A program made the translations under genes and the position numbers. Below the pieces are notes generated by a model. It searched no databases. It saw nothing but the letters and a program-made list of their open reading frames with translations, and was not told where the DNA came from. This document shows, piece after piece, positions 1 through 6,007 of a stretch of 13,331 nt of DNA. The stretch's first letter is position 1, and every line of letters begins with the position of its first letter. The stretch is from Candidatus Ruminimicrobiellum caprinum (GTDB lineage Bacteria; Elusimicrobiota; Endomicrobiia; Endomicrobiales; Endomicrobiaceae): NCBI GenBank assembly GCA_017413305.1, contig JAFPUA010000209.1, forward strand, positions 1-13,331. The letters are read 5' to 3'.

Positions 1-742
1 ATAGTGCCGAGAAGAAATTATTGTAAGCTCTTTTTTCGCACACTTTCATCTCCAAAGAATACAAATATACAAAAATTGCTACGATAAACATGTGCCCCAA
101 AACAGTAGTTTTAGGCTGTCTGAAAAGTTGAGCCCATCTCTGCTGGAACCTTAACTGTCCGCAAAGGTCTAAAAATCCGTAATATTTTTTATTCATTATC
201 AGTTTTTTTACGCCTACAAAATCTTGATATTTTGAAATACAAGCATCTACCGTTTCTTTTGTCCTGTCTATACCGTAAAGAACTTGGTTTAACGGATAAA
301 TAATTCCAAATTCCCAACGCGTAGAAAACTCATGAGAAGCAGCAAGAATTCTCTTTTCATATTTAGAATATTCGTCGTCAAAAAGATATTGTTCAAATCT
401 TTCAGCAAAATCTTTTCCGAGTTTTTCTACATCTTCTCTCAAATTTTCCAACACCCATTTATTCAATTCTTTTTTCTTTTTGGACATTATTTCATGATAA
501 ACTTCAGGTTTTAAATCAGTTAACATCGTTCTGTGAAAAAATTCAAAAATTGCACCTTCAATAAGATTACGCCAATTGATTTCTTTGCCTTCTTCCTCGT
601 CGAATTTTGCAATAATATAGGCAATAATCATCTTATGTGCCTGTTTATCAATTTCAAAAAAATCAAACGGACGAATATGGTCGTTCCACCTTAAGATATT
701 TGCTGCCGAAAATATTCTTTCAATCATTTCTTTAGATATCAT
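1..742 (-). CDS. HD-domain protein (YfbR/COG1896-like), 3' end cut by window edge
   Basis: An open frame runs from an ATG at 742 to the left window edge (247 codons, no stop), so only the N-terminal part is visible. It starts MISKEMIERIFSAANILRW. Visible blocks are FFHRTMLTDLKPEVY, a TRWEF block and KTTVLGHMFIVAIFVYLYS (His about 217), ending YNNFFSAL at the edge. From memory of the HD phosphohydrolase family (YfbR-like, COG1896), the GHM histidine corresponds to the first metal ligand and the HD doublet would follow just beyond the edge. The family includes 5'-deoxynucleotidases, but the roughly 200-residue N-terminal part is longer than in E. coli YfbR, so the substrate is open. An AGGAG site lies 5 nt before the ATG, in the 16-nt gap after the trhP stop, so the two genes form an operon. 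The family call is moderately sure; that the frame is coding is very likely. Confidence 0.75.
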   Translation of the reverse strand, partial: MISKEMIERIFSAANILRWNDHIRPFDFFEIDKQAHKMIIAYIIAKFDEEEGKEINWRNLIEGAIFEFFHRTMLTDLKPEVYHEIMSKKKKELNKWVLENLREDVEKLGKDFAERFEQYLFDDEYSKYEKRILAASHEFSTRWEFGIIYPLNQVLYGIDRTKETVDACISKYQDFVGVKKLIMNKKYYGFLDLCGQLRFQQRWAQLFRQPKTTVLGHMFIVAIFVYLYSLEMKVCEKRAYNNFFSAL

Positions 743-758
743 TTTTGCTCCTTTTATT

Positions 759-2003
759 TTATGAAATTTTTTTGCGGGCAATGGTAAGAACAGGGAATAA
801 GTTTATATCTTGTTTAGGTATTTCGATATCGACGGCAATATTTGATTGTCCCGGGGAAAGTGTATCGACAACTTTTCTTGTTCCCGCAAGTTTCATTTCA
901 TTAATTTTTAATTTATATGGTTCAAATCGATATGGCGACAATAAATCTATTTCGTCACCTTTCGAAAGTTTGTGTCGCAATTCCAATATTATAACATTAT
1001 CTTTTATTTCTCTGACAAAACCGCAGTTTCTGTAATCGCTTCTACTGCCTGTATCATTATAATCTTGTGCAGAATCATTAGGAACACCATTAAAGAAACC
1101 TAAAGTGTATCTTCTGTTTTGAAGAGTTTCCAGTTCTTTCATATATTTTTCGCTGTTCCATGACGACGGATTTTCATAATAGTCATCTATTGCTTTTCTG
1201 TAAATTCTTGCAGTTTGTGCAACATAATATTCACTTTTTGTTCTACCTTCAACTTTTAAAGAATCAATTTTTGCATCTAAAATTTCGTTAAGTTTAGGCA
1301 TCAAACATAAATCTTTGGAATTAAAAAAGTATGTTCCTTTATCATCTTCTTCTATAGGATAATATTCTCCCGGACGAAGTTCTTCTTCCAAATACATTTT
1401 ATATTTCCATCTGCACGAGTGAGCACACGCACCTTGGTTAGCACTGCGTGATGCCATAAATGCAGATATCAAACATCTTCCCGAATAACTGATACACATT
1501 GCACCATGTATAAACATTTCTATTCTTATATCAGGACATTTTTGTTTTATCTCTTTAATTTCAAAAAACGGCGTTTCTCGTGCCATAACACATTGTGATG
1601 CACCCATTTTTTTCCAGAAATCTACCGTTAAATAAGATGAAACATTCGCCTGCGTGGAAATATGTATAGGCAATTTAGGAATTCTGTCATGAACAAATTG
1701 AAATACACCGGGATCTGAAATAATTACACCATCGGGATTTAAATCTTTTATAGTATTTACAAATACGGAAAGTCTATCGATATCTTTATTGTGGGAAAAC
1801 AGATTCAATGTTAAATATATTTTTTTGTTATTATTGTGAACAAATTCTATTCCCTCTTTTAATTGTTCTAAAGGAAAAGACGATCTTGCTCTAAGAGATA
1901 AATCGGGCGTACCGGAATATACGGCATCCGCACCGTAAAGAATTGCGGTTTTTAGTTTTGTTAGTGATCCTGCAGGAAGCAATAATTCTGATTTAAAATT
2001 CAT
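759..2003 (-). CDS. trhP: U32-family protein TrhP (tRNA U34 5-hydroxylation)
   Basis: A 414-residue protein of the peptidase U32 family. The family signature is intact at about residues 162-180 (EMFIHGAMCISYSGRCLIS). Cysteines at 170, 177, 193/197 and 233 fit the Fe-S ligands expected in the TrhP (YegQ) branch. Family knowledge: TrhP proteins use prephenate to hydroxylate U34 of certain tRNAs, the first step toward cmo5U or mo5U; older annotations say collagenase-like protease. N-terminal LLLPAGSLTKLKTAILYGADAVYSG is the typical start of the TIM-barrel domain; the C-terminal 80 residues form a small beta-rich domain. Start at 2003: the upstream Shine-Dalgarno is weak (TAGGG, 7 nt before the ATG). 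The HD gene follows after 16 nt. No clear promoter was found; the upstream 217 nt are filled with repeats. Confidence 0.88.
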   Translation of the reverse strand: MNFKSELLLPAGSLTKLKTAILYGADAVYSGTPDLSLRARSSFPLEQLKEGIEFVHNNNKKIYLTLNLFSHNKDIDRLSVFVNTIKDLNPDGVIISDPGVFQFVHDRIPKLPIHISTQANVSSYLTVDFWKKMGASQCVMARETPFFEIKEIKQKCPDIRIEMFIHGAMCISYSGRCLISAFMASRSANQGACAHSCRWKYKMYLEEELRPGEYYPIEEDDKGTYFFNSKDLCLMPKLNEILDAKIDSLKVEGRTKSEYYVAQTARIYRKAIDDYYENPSSWNSEKYMKELETLQNRRYTLGFFNGVPNDSAQDYNDTGSRSDYRNCGFVREIKDNVIILELRHKLSKGDEIDLLSPYRFEPYKLKINEMKLAGTRKVVDTLSPGQSNIAVDIEIPKQDINLFPVLTIARKKIS

Positions 2004-2020
2004 TAATAAACCCTATATTT

Positions 2021-2055
2021 AATTAGCAATTAGAAATTAGAAATTATCAATTTCG
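2021..2055. repeat. Degenerate 7-bp tandem repeat, unit AATTAGA
   Basis: Five consecutive heptamers in register: AATTAGC, AATTAGA, AATTAGA, AATTATC, AATTTCG. It lies directly upstream of the trhP start. Confidence 0.8.
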
Positions 2056-2071
2056 GTATTTTTATAAACAT

Positions 2072-2116
2072 AGATTCCCGACAGAGACACTCGGGAATGA
2101 CAGCACTGCGTGCTGT
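2072..2116. repeat. Two-module palindromic repeat A
   Basis: Module 1 is a perfect 8-bp inverted repeat, ATTCCCGA (2074-2081) with TCGGGAAT (2091-2098), followed by GACA. Module 2 is a hairpin with arms ACAGCAC (2100-2106) and GTGCTGT (2110-2116) and a three-base loop. The word ACATAGATTCCCG and the ending CGGGAATGACAG recur at 10347-10383. Confidence 0.75.
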
Positions 2117-2160
2117 AGATTGCCACGCTTCGCTCGCAATGACACCGCTACGCGGTTTTT
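2117..2160. repeat. Two-module palindromic repeat B
   Basis: Module 1 has arms ATTGC (2119-2123) and GCAAT (2136-2140) around an imperfect CGCTTCGC centre, followed by GACA. Module 2 is ACCGC (2144-2148), loop TAC, GCGGT (2152-2156), then a T run. It has the same organisation as the neighbouring repeat A but a different sequence. Read on the plus strand the end looks like a short terminator, but no plus-strand gene precedes it. Confidence 0.7.
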
Positions 2161-2163
2161 GTC

Positions 2164-2201
2164 GTTCATTATTGTACATTGTACATTATACATTGTACAT
2201 T
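2164..2201. repeat. Degenerate 7-bp tandem repeat, unit GTACATT
   Basis: One copy GTTCATT (2164-2170), a 3-nt spacer, then four in-register copies at 2174-2201: GTACATT, GTACATT, ATACATT, GTACATT. The reverse-complement pattern (AATGTAT, AATGTAC) appears at 10394-10407. Confidence 0.8.
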
Positions 2202-2223
2202 AAAATTGCCTTCGGCAATTTTA
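2202..2223 (-). terminator. Hairpin at the PBP1A stop codon, probable terminator
   Basis: Perfect 9-bp arms AAAATTGCC (2202-2210) and GGCAATTTT (2214-2222) with a three-base loop. The hairpin overlaps the TAA of the PBP1A gene. On the minus strand the second arm ends in TTTT, giving a short U tract. Confidence 0.5.
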
Positions 2224-4329
2224 GTATCCTTCATTTTCTTCATCATCGGAAGAACTTATATCTTTAATATTTTGATTTGCTTTTTTCGTATAATATGTCG
2301 TCGGGACTGTTCCTTCAAGGAACGCTTCCAAATAAGCATTTTGCGTTTTGCTTAATGCCAAAAGACCTGTTTTTGGATCAATAAGCGCCCATTCTATATC
2401 TTTAGGAACAGAAAAATCTAAAACAGGATAATCCTTCAAAGCTTCTTTCATAAATTCTGTCCATATCGGACAAGCTGTATTTCCACCTGTAGATTTTGTG
2501 CCCAGCGTTGTTCTATCATCATAACCGACCCAAACACCTGCAACAAGTTGAGGTGTATAACCGACAAACCACGCATCAACACTGTCATTAGATGTGCCTG
2601 TTTTACCTGCGCATGGCCTCTTTAATGCACGAGCAGCATATCCGCTACCGTGTTCGACTACACCTCTTAAAAGGTTAGTCATAACAAAAGATGTTTGCGG
2701 TGTTAAGACCTCTTTTTCTTGAGGAAGATTTAATTCTAAAACCTTACCGTTTTTATCAAGAATTTTTGTAATAAAATAAGGTTCTGTGCGTACACCACCT
2801 GAAGCAAGTGTACCAAAAGACGATACCATTTCCTGAAGAGTAACATCACTGGAACCAAGAGCCAGTGACAAAGTATTAATCATGGGGCTTTTGATACCAA
2901 CTTTTCTCGCATAATCTATAACTGTATCGGGCTTAACTTTTGTTATTGTTTCAATTGCACATGTATTAAGTGAACGAGCCAAAGCTTCCCTCAGTAAGAC
3001 TTCGCCTCTGTATTTGCCTCCATAGTTTACCGGATACCAAATTTTCATCGGATCTACCAAATCTTCCGGAACCATATGTTCTGCAAGTTCTTCAACATAA
3101 GACAATTTCCTTGATACCAAATTCCAATTGTTCCCATCGAACTGATACACCATCTGCTCATCTTCTAACTTTGTAGCAGGTGTCATAATTTTTTTATCTA
3201 TAGCTGCCAAATATACAAAAGGTTTGAAAGAAGAACCTGCCTGCCTTTTTGCTTGTACGGCTCTGTTAAACTTTGTTTCTTTAAAATCTCTTCCGCCGAC
3301 CATTACCCTTATAGCACCGGTTTTCGGATCGATAGCCATTATGGCGCCTTGAACTTTTTTAAGATTCATATCTTCTTTTTCAAAATAAGACATCTGCTTT
3401 GTATCAAAATCGGCAAGAGCTTCTCCCAATGCTTTTTCAGCAGCTTCCTGCATCTTCATATCAAGGGTAGTATATATCGTTAAACCGCCTTTATGAAGGA
3501 CATTTGTTCCGTATTTCGGTTCAAGTAGAATTCTTAAATATTCAACAAAATAATGACCGGATTTCTGCTCTTCGGTAAACTTTTCTTTTGGAATCGGCGC
3601 TGCGTTAGCTTCTTTTTCCTCTTCTTCCGTAATAAAACCTAAATCTTTCATCCTCGAAAGAACTACAGCTCTTCTCTGTAAAGCTCTTTCAGGATGCTTT
3701 AAAGGAGAATAATGACTTGGTGCTTTAGGAAGCCCAGCTATAAGTGCAGCTTCCGGCAAAGTTAAATCTCTAACGGATTTCCCAAAATAAATTTTCGATG
3801 CAGACTCTGCTCCGTAACCGCCCGCACCAAAATAAATTTGGTTAATATATAACTGTAAAATTTCTTCCTTGGTATATTGTTTTTCCAGCTGAACGGTAAG
3901 CAAAAATTCTTTTATTTTTCTTGTCAAAGTCCTTTCCGAAGTTAAAAATATTGTTTTGGACAATTGCTGTGTTATCGTCGAGCCACCTTGAGCGACTTTA
4001 CCTTTTAAAAGATTTTTAAAGAATGCTCTTAATATACCTTTTGTAGAAATTCCCCAATGTTTATAGAAATCATTATCTTCTATTGCTATAAATGCATTTT
4101 GTAAATTTACGGGAATATCTTTAAGAGGAACAAGGACTCTTCTCTCGATAAACAGTTCTGAAATCAATCTTTCGTTCCTGTCGTAAATTTTTGTAACAAT
4201 GCTTGGAGTATAATTCTCAAGGTTAGATATCGACGGAAGTTCGTTGACAAGTTTTTTTGTATATAAGGATACTCCGACAAGAACTGAAGAAAAAAATATT
4301 ACAAATACTAAAATTAATTTAAATTTCAT
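2221..4329 (-). CDS. mrcA: Class A penicillin-binding protein (PBP1A family)
   Basis: A 702-residue bifunctional peptidoglycan synthase with a short cytoplasmic N-terminus and one membrane segment (about residues 4-23). The GT51 glycosyltransferase domain shows EDNDFYKHWG (catalytic Glu84), GGSTITQQLSK (115-125) and KIKEFLLTVQLEKQYTKEEI (138-157). The transpeptidase domain has all three motifs: SSFK at 366-369 (nucleophile Ser366), SLN at 453-455 and KTGT at 576-579. Role: polymerises lipid II into glycan strands and cross-links them on the outer face of the inner membrane. The C-terminal tail (about 685-702) is acidic and low complexity. The Shine-Dalgarno before the ATG is weak (GCGAG). It is a single gene with its own promoter (4359-4386) and a hairpin at the stop. 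The family call is secure; mrcA rather than another class A paralogue name is a convention. Confidence 0.93.
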   Translation of the reverse strand: MKFKLILVFVIFFSSVLVGVSLYTKKLVNELPSISNLENYTPSIVTKIYDRNERLISELFIERRVLVPLKDIPVNLQNAFIAIEDNDFYKHWGISTKGILRAFFKNLLKGKVAQGGSTITQQLSKTIFLTSERTLTRKIKEFLLTVQLEKQYTKEEILQLYINQIYFGAGGYGAESASKIYFGKSVRDLTLPEAALIAGLPKAPSHYSPLKHPERALQRRAVVLSRMKDLGFITEEEEKEANAAPIPKEKFTEEQKSGHYFVEYLRILLEPKYGTNVLHKGGLTIYTTLDMKMQEAAEKALGEALADFDTKQMSYFEKEDMNLKKVQGAIMAIDPKTGAIRVMVGGRDFKETKFNRAVQAKRQAGSSFKPFVYLAAIDKKIMTPATKLEDEQMVYQFDGNNWNLVSRKLSYVEELAEHMVPEDLVDPMKIWYPVNYGGKYRGEVLLREALARSLNTCAIETITKVKPDTVIDYARKVGIKSPMINTLSLALGSSDVTLQEMVSSFGTLASGGVRTEPYFITKILDKNGKVLELNLPQEKEVLTPQTSFVMTNLLRGVVEHGSGYAARALKRPCAGKTGTSNDSVDAWFVGYTPQLVAGVWVGYDDRTTLGTKSTGGNTACPIWTEFMKEALKDYPVLDFSVPKDIEWALIDPKTGLLALSKTQNAYLEAFLEGTVPTTYYTKKANQNIKDISSSDDEENEGY

Positions 4330-4358
4330 TATTTTCTCGCTAAATTAAAATTTGGTAT

Positions 4359-4386
4359 ATTATAGCAAATTAGTAAAAAATCTCAA
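4359..4386 (-). promoter_or_regulatory. Sigma70-type promoter of the PBP1A gene
   Basis: On the minus strand: TTGAGA (4381-4386), 16-nt spacer, TATAAT (4359-4364) preceded by TGC, an extended -10. It lies between the terminator of the upstream pilin gene and the PBP1A ATG at 4329, leaving a leader of about 23 nt. Confidence 0.75.
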
Positions 4387-4422
4387 ACAAAAAAATCGGG
4401 AGGAGTTTTTCTCCGCCCGATT
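4385..4422 (-). terminator. Intrinsic terminator of the first pilin-like gene
   Basis: Arms AATCGGG (4394-4400) and CCCGATT (4416-4422), one mismatch, then GGAG/CTCC with a five-base loop. On the minus strand the stem is followed by a run of seven T, interrupted by a G, then TTT. It is about 50 nt past the stop at 4472 and immediately before the PBP1A promoter. Confidence 0.9.
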
Positions 4423-4471
4423 CCTTTCCTTGATTCATTGCTATGTTATGAACCGAAGAAAAATATGATGA

Positions 4472-4906
4472 CTAAGCCATTTCAAGATAAGTTGCTCCTT
4501 CAATAAGGTCGTATATTAAACCAAAATAATTTTTTCCACCCTTAACATAAGCAACAGGTTTAGGCACACGCGCCATAAAACCAGTATTACAATCATAATA
4601 TCTTTTATTGCCTATTTGAAACCAAGTAAAATATTTATTAAGTTTAGCATTTACTTTTAGTACTGGATCATAGTCTGTAGAAATATTATCACTGGTTGAA
4701 GTTGAACTCCAAAAATTTCCATATTCACTACGATATAATAATTGAGCTTCTCTTATTGCACCTAAAAAAGTATAAGCTTCTGCATATATAGCTTTTCCAA
4801 CATAGTTATCATAAATTGGCACAGAAATTGCAGTAAGTATCGTGAGTAAAACTATAGTAACTATTGCTTCTACAAGAGTAAAACCTGTTTTTTTATTCTT
4901 TTTCAT
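4472..4906 (-). CDS. Type IV pilin-like protein (PilE/GspG-like prepilin)
   Basis: A 144-residue prepilin. The type III leader is MKKNKKTG, with expected cleavage before Phe9 (KKTG/FTLVEA); Glu at mature position 5 is present. A hydrophobic helix follows (about residues 9-30) ending in a VPIYDNYVGKA block, as in PilE/GspG-type pilins. The C-terminal head is short and contains aromatic residues and one Cys (about 107). Family knowledge: processed by prepilin peptidase and assembled in the inner membrane into a type IV pilus or pseudopilus. No assembly genes are nearby, so this is an orphan pilin. AGGAG lies 7 nt before the ATG. It has its own terminator, a structured leader of about 195 nt, and shares a symmetric promoter region with the HTH gene. 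The exact machine it serves cannot be told. Confidence 0.88.
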   Translation of the reverse strand: MKKNKKTGFTLVEAIVTIVLLTILTAISVPIYDNYVGKAIYAEAYTFLGAIREAQLLYRSEYGNFWSSTSTSDNISTDYDPVLKVNAKLNKYFTWFQIGNKRYYDCNTGFMARVPKPVAYVKGGKNYFGLIYDLIEGATYLEMA

Positions 4907-5106
4907 AAAACATCTCCTATTTTTTACTTGTAAATTTTCAAAAAATTATTTATAATTTTAAATGGTTTAAGTAAATAAATTGATTTTTATAAATCGGCTA
5001 CCGCCACCGCAAATGACGGCAGCCTAAAAAAGGACTTAATGCTATGGTAAGCTCCAACGGTTTTTCCGTTGTTATCCTTTTGTTGTTTTTTCTTTTAAAC
5101 CAGAAC
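4907..5106 (-). promoter_or_regulatory. Structured leader of the first pilin-like gene
   Basis: Between the minus-strand -10 (5110-5115) and the ATG at 4906 lie four nearly abutting hairpins: 5056-5070 (AACGG/CCGTT), 5032-5055 (GGACTTA with TAAG-C-TCC), 4996-5024 (GGCT/AGCC outside GCCACC/GACGGC) and 4982-4995 (GATTT/AAATC). In the 4996-5024 stem two plus-strand A-C mismatches become G-U pairs on the minus strand, which supports a minus-strand RNA. I cannot match it to a known riboswitch class. The 4914-4980 part is AT-rich without visible structure apart from the SD. Confidence 0.55.
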
Positions 5107-5154
5107 TTAATTATAACCAAATAAAGTAAAATTACTTTATTTAATTATAATTAA
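5107..5154. promoter_or_regulatory. Symmetric divergent promoter/operator palindrome
   Basis: Arms 5107-5129 and 5132-5154 are inverted repeats matching at 21 of 23 positions, with a perfect 11-bp core on each side (AAATAAAGTAA / TTACTTTATTT) and a 2-nt spacer. Each outer part contains a TATAAT: plus strand at 5146-5151 for the HTH gene and minus strand at 5110-5115 for the pilin-like gene. Both lie 18 bp from the centre. The -35 positions (AAAGTA on both strands) fall inside the palindrome and are poor matches to consensus, as expected where an activator or repressor decides. The likely ligand is the adjacent HTH protein; that is inference. Confidence 0.65.
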
Positions 5155-5184
5155 TAAAAATAAATTTGTCAAGGAGTTTTTGTC

Positions 5185-5517
5185 ATGGATGAAAAGAAAA
5201 TAAAATTTCTTCAAGATATTAATAATGGAACAGTAAAAGGTGCTCAAAAAATAATTGCTCAGAAATTAAATATATCAAACACATCAGTTTCTTTGTGGTT
5301 TAAAGGGGCAACTCAGCCCTCACTTGATAGTATTTTAAAAATATCTAAATTATTTAATAAATCTGAGCAGGAAATTAAAGAAATTTTTTTTGTTGAAGAT
5401 AAGGAAACTTTTACAAATACAAAAGATGTTGAACTGATAAAGGAAAAAATAAAAAGATTTGAAACTGAAATTGATTTTTTAAAAACAAGAGTTTCTGCAC
5501 TAGAGAAGAAAAAATAG
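5185..5517 (+). CDS. Small HTH (XRE/Cro-like) regulator with C-terminal coiled coil
   Basis: A 110-residue protein. Residues about 16-60 form a Cro/CI-type helix-turn-helix: AQKIIAQKLN as positioning helix and SNTSVSLWFKG as recognition helix, followed by PSLDSILKISKLF. After a short linker, residues 81-110 form a charged coiled coil (IKEKIKRFETEIDFLKTRV) that should drive oligomerisation. There is no effector or enzymatic domain. AAGGAG (5171-5176) lies 8 nt before the ATG. It is the only plus-strand gene in the window, divergent from the pilin-like gene, with a strong terminator. A perfect 11-bp-arm palindrome sits in the shared promoter, so autoregulation and control of the pilin gene are plausible but unproven. 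Similar small HTH proteins occur in chromosomes and phages; the gene is not otherwise recognised. Confidence 0.85.
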   Translation: MDEKKIKFLQDINNGTVKGAQKIIAQKLNISNTSVSLWFKGATQPSLDSILKISKLFNKSEQEIKEIFFVEDKETFTNTKDVELIKEKIKRFETEIDFLKTRVSALEKKK

Positions 5518-5536
5518 TTTTACAAAATCTTAATTC

Positions 5537-5576
5537 AAAAAATCGAGTAAAAAAAATTTTTTTGCTCGATTTTTTA
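5537..5576 (+). terminator. Intrinsic terminator of the HTH gene
   Basis: Long stem starting 20 nt after the stop: AAAAAATCGAG (5537-5547) pairs with CTCGATTTTTT (5565-5575). It continues inward through a T-G wobble and an A run facing a T run. The six-T end follows the CTCGA arm. It could also work on the minus strand. Confidence 0.85.
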
Positions 5577-5728
5577 TTGGTAAAGACAAGATCCTACATC
5601 AAAGTACGGAATAACACTACTTCACATTTGAACTATAAAACAACATAAGAATCTACAAATCTAAGCTATTAGAATTTAAATAAAAATCTCTCTTTATTTC
5701 TTGCATACTTAACATCCTTTTATTCATG

Positions 5729-5766
5729 ATTCCTAAAAAACGTGTATTTACACACTTTTTAGGAAT
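5729..5766. other. Hairpin/inverted repeat of unknown role
   Basis: Arms ATTCCTAAAAA (5729-5739) and TTTTTAGGAAT (5756-5766), an AC/AC internal loop, then GTGT/ACAC with an ATTT loop. No T tract follows on either strand, so it is not a typical terminator; a protein-binding dyad is possible. Confidence 0.5.
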
Positions 5767-5847
5767 ACAATATAGCAAATATTTATTTTTTTGGCAAGAA
5801 GATTTTTAAAAGCGACTTTGTAGCGGAAAGAAAAACGGCAGAACGAC

Positions 5848-5962
5848 AGAAGATTAGAAGATTGGATGAAAAGAGGTGTTTTTTTAAATATCAAAAATCG
5901 CAAAGCGATTTTTACAAACTACTTCTAATCTTCAAATCCTCTAATCTTCCAATCTTCTATAT
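5848..5962. repeat. Inverted pair of degenerate 8-bp repeat tracts
   Basis: Left tract: AGAAGATT twice (5848-5863), then GGATGAAA. Right tract: TTCTAATC, TTCAAATC, CTCTAATC, TTCCAATC (5923-5954) and a partial copy. The right tract is essentially the reverse complement of the left, so the two can form a long imperfect stem around the hairpin at 5893-5913. Part of the left tract (GATTGGATGAAAAGAGGTG) has a near copy at 10319-10337. Confidence 0.75.
5893..5913 (-). terminator. Hairpin, possible terminator of the por operon
   Basis: Perfect 9-bp arms AAAAATCGC (5893-5901) and GCGATTTTT (5905-5913) around an AAA loop. On the minus strand it follows the porB stop by about 95 nt and ends in TTTTT. 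It may equally be a repeat-family element. Confidence 0.4.
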
Positions 5963-6007
5963 TGTAACTAAAATATTTCAGTTTTTTTGTTAGAATTTAA
6001 TTTTATT

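Larger units (their letters stand above)
2004..2220. repeat. Repeat-packed intergenic region upstream of trhP
   Basis: This 217-nt gap holds, in order: five degenerate heptamers (2021-2055), a palindromic module (2072-2116), a second module (2117-2160), a second heptamer tract with a different unit (2164-2201) and a terminator-like hairpin that reaches into the PBP1A stop codon. I see no ORF and no convincing promoter. Confidence 0.7.
5577..6007. other. Intergenic region without gene between HTH and porB
   Basis: About 430 nt with no credible ORF. 5577-5728 shows nothing recognisable. 5729-5766 is a hairpin with a GTGT-ATTT-ACAC tip. 5848-5962 is an inverted pair of 8-bp repeat tracts enclosing a 9-bp hairpin (5893-5913). 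The last 45 nt hold a weak hairpin (AACTGAA/TTTAGTT on the minus strand) just after the porB stop. Confidence 0.6.

Noticed and set aside
332..514. Plus-strand Phe-rich open frame near the left edge
   Set aside because: Antisense to the HD-domain gene, which has an SD and family motifs on the other strand.
745..1035. Plus-strand open frame overlapping the trhP end
   Set aside because: Antisense to trhP, no recognisable family, no credible start site.
2118..2160. Plus-strand intrinsic terminator (ACCGC-TAC-GCGGT plus T run)
   Set aside because: No plus-strand gene lies upstream; it is better explained as the second module of a repeat.
2021..2201. CRISPR array
   Set aside because: Repeat units are 7 bp, adjacent, degenerate and without spacers; no cas genes in the window.
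4982..5070. c-di-GMP (GEMM) riboswitch in the first pilin leader
   Set aside because: Pilin genes are frequent GEMM targets and GGTAGCC-like words are present, but the conserved core and the two-helix arrangement with its tetraloop/receptor cannot be drawn. Left as an unassigned leader.
5577..6007. Missed small gene between HTH and porB
   Set aside because: Neither strand gives an open frame with an SD; the content is hairpins and 8-bp repeats.
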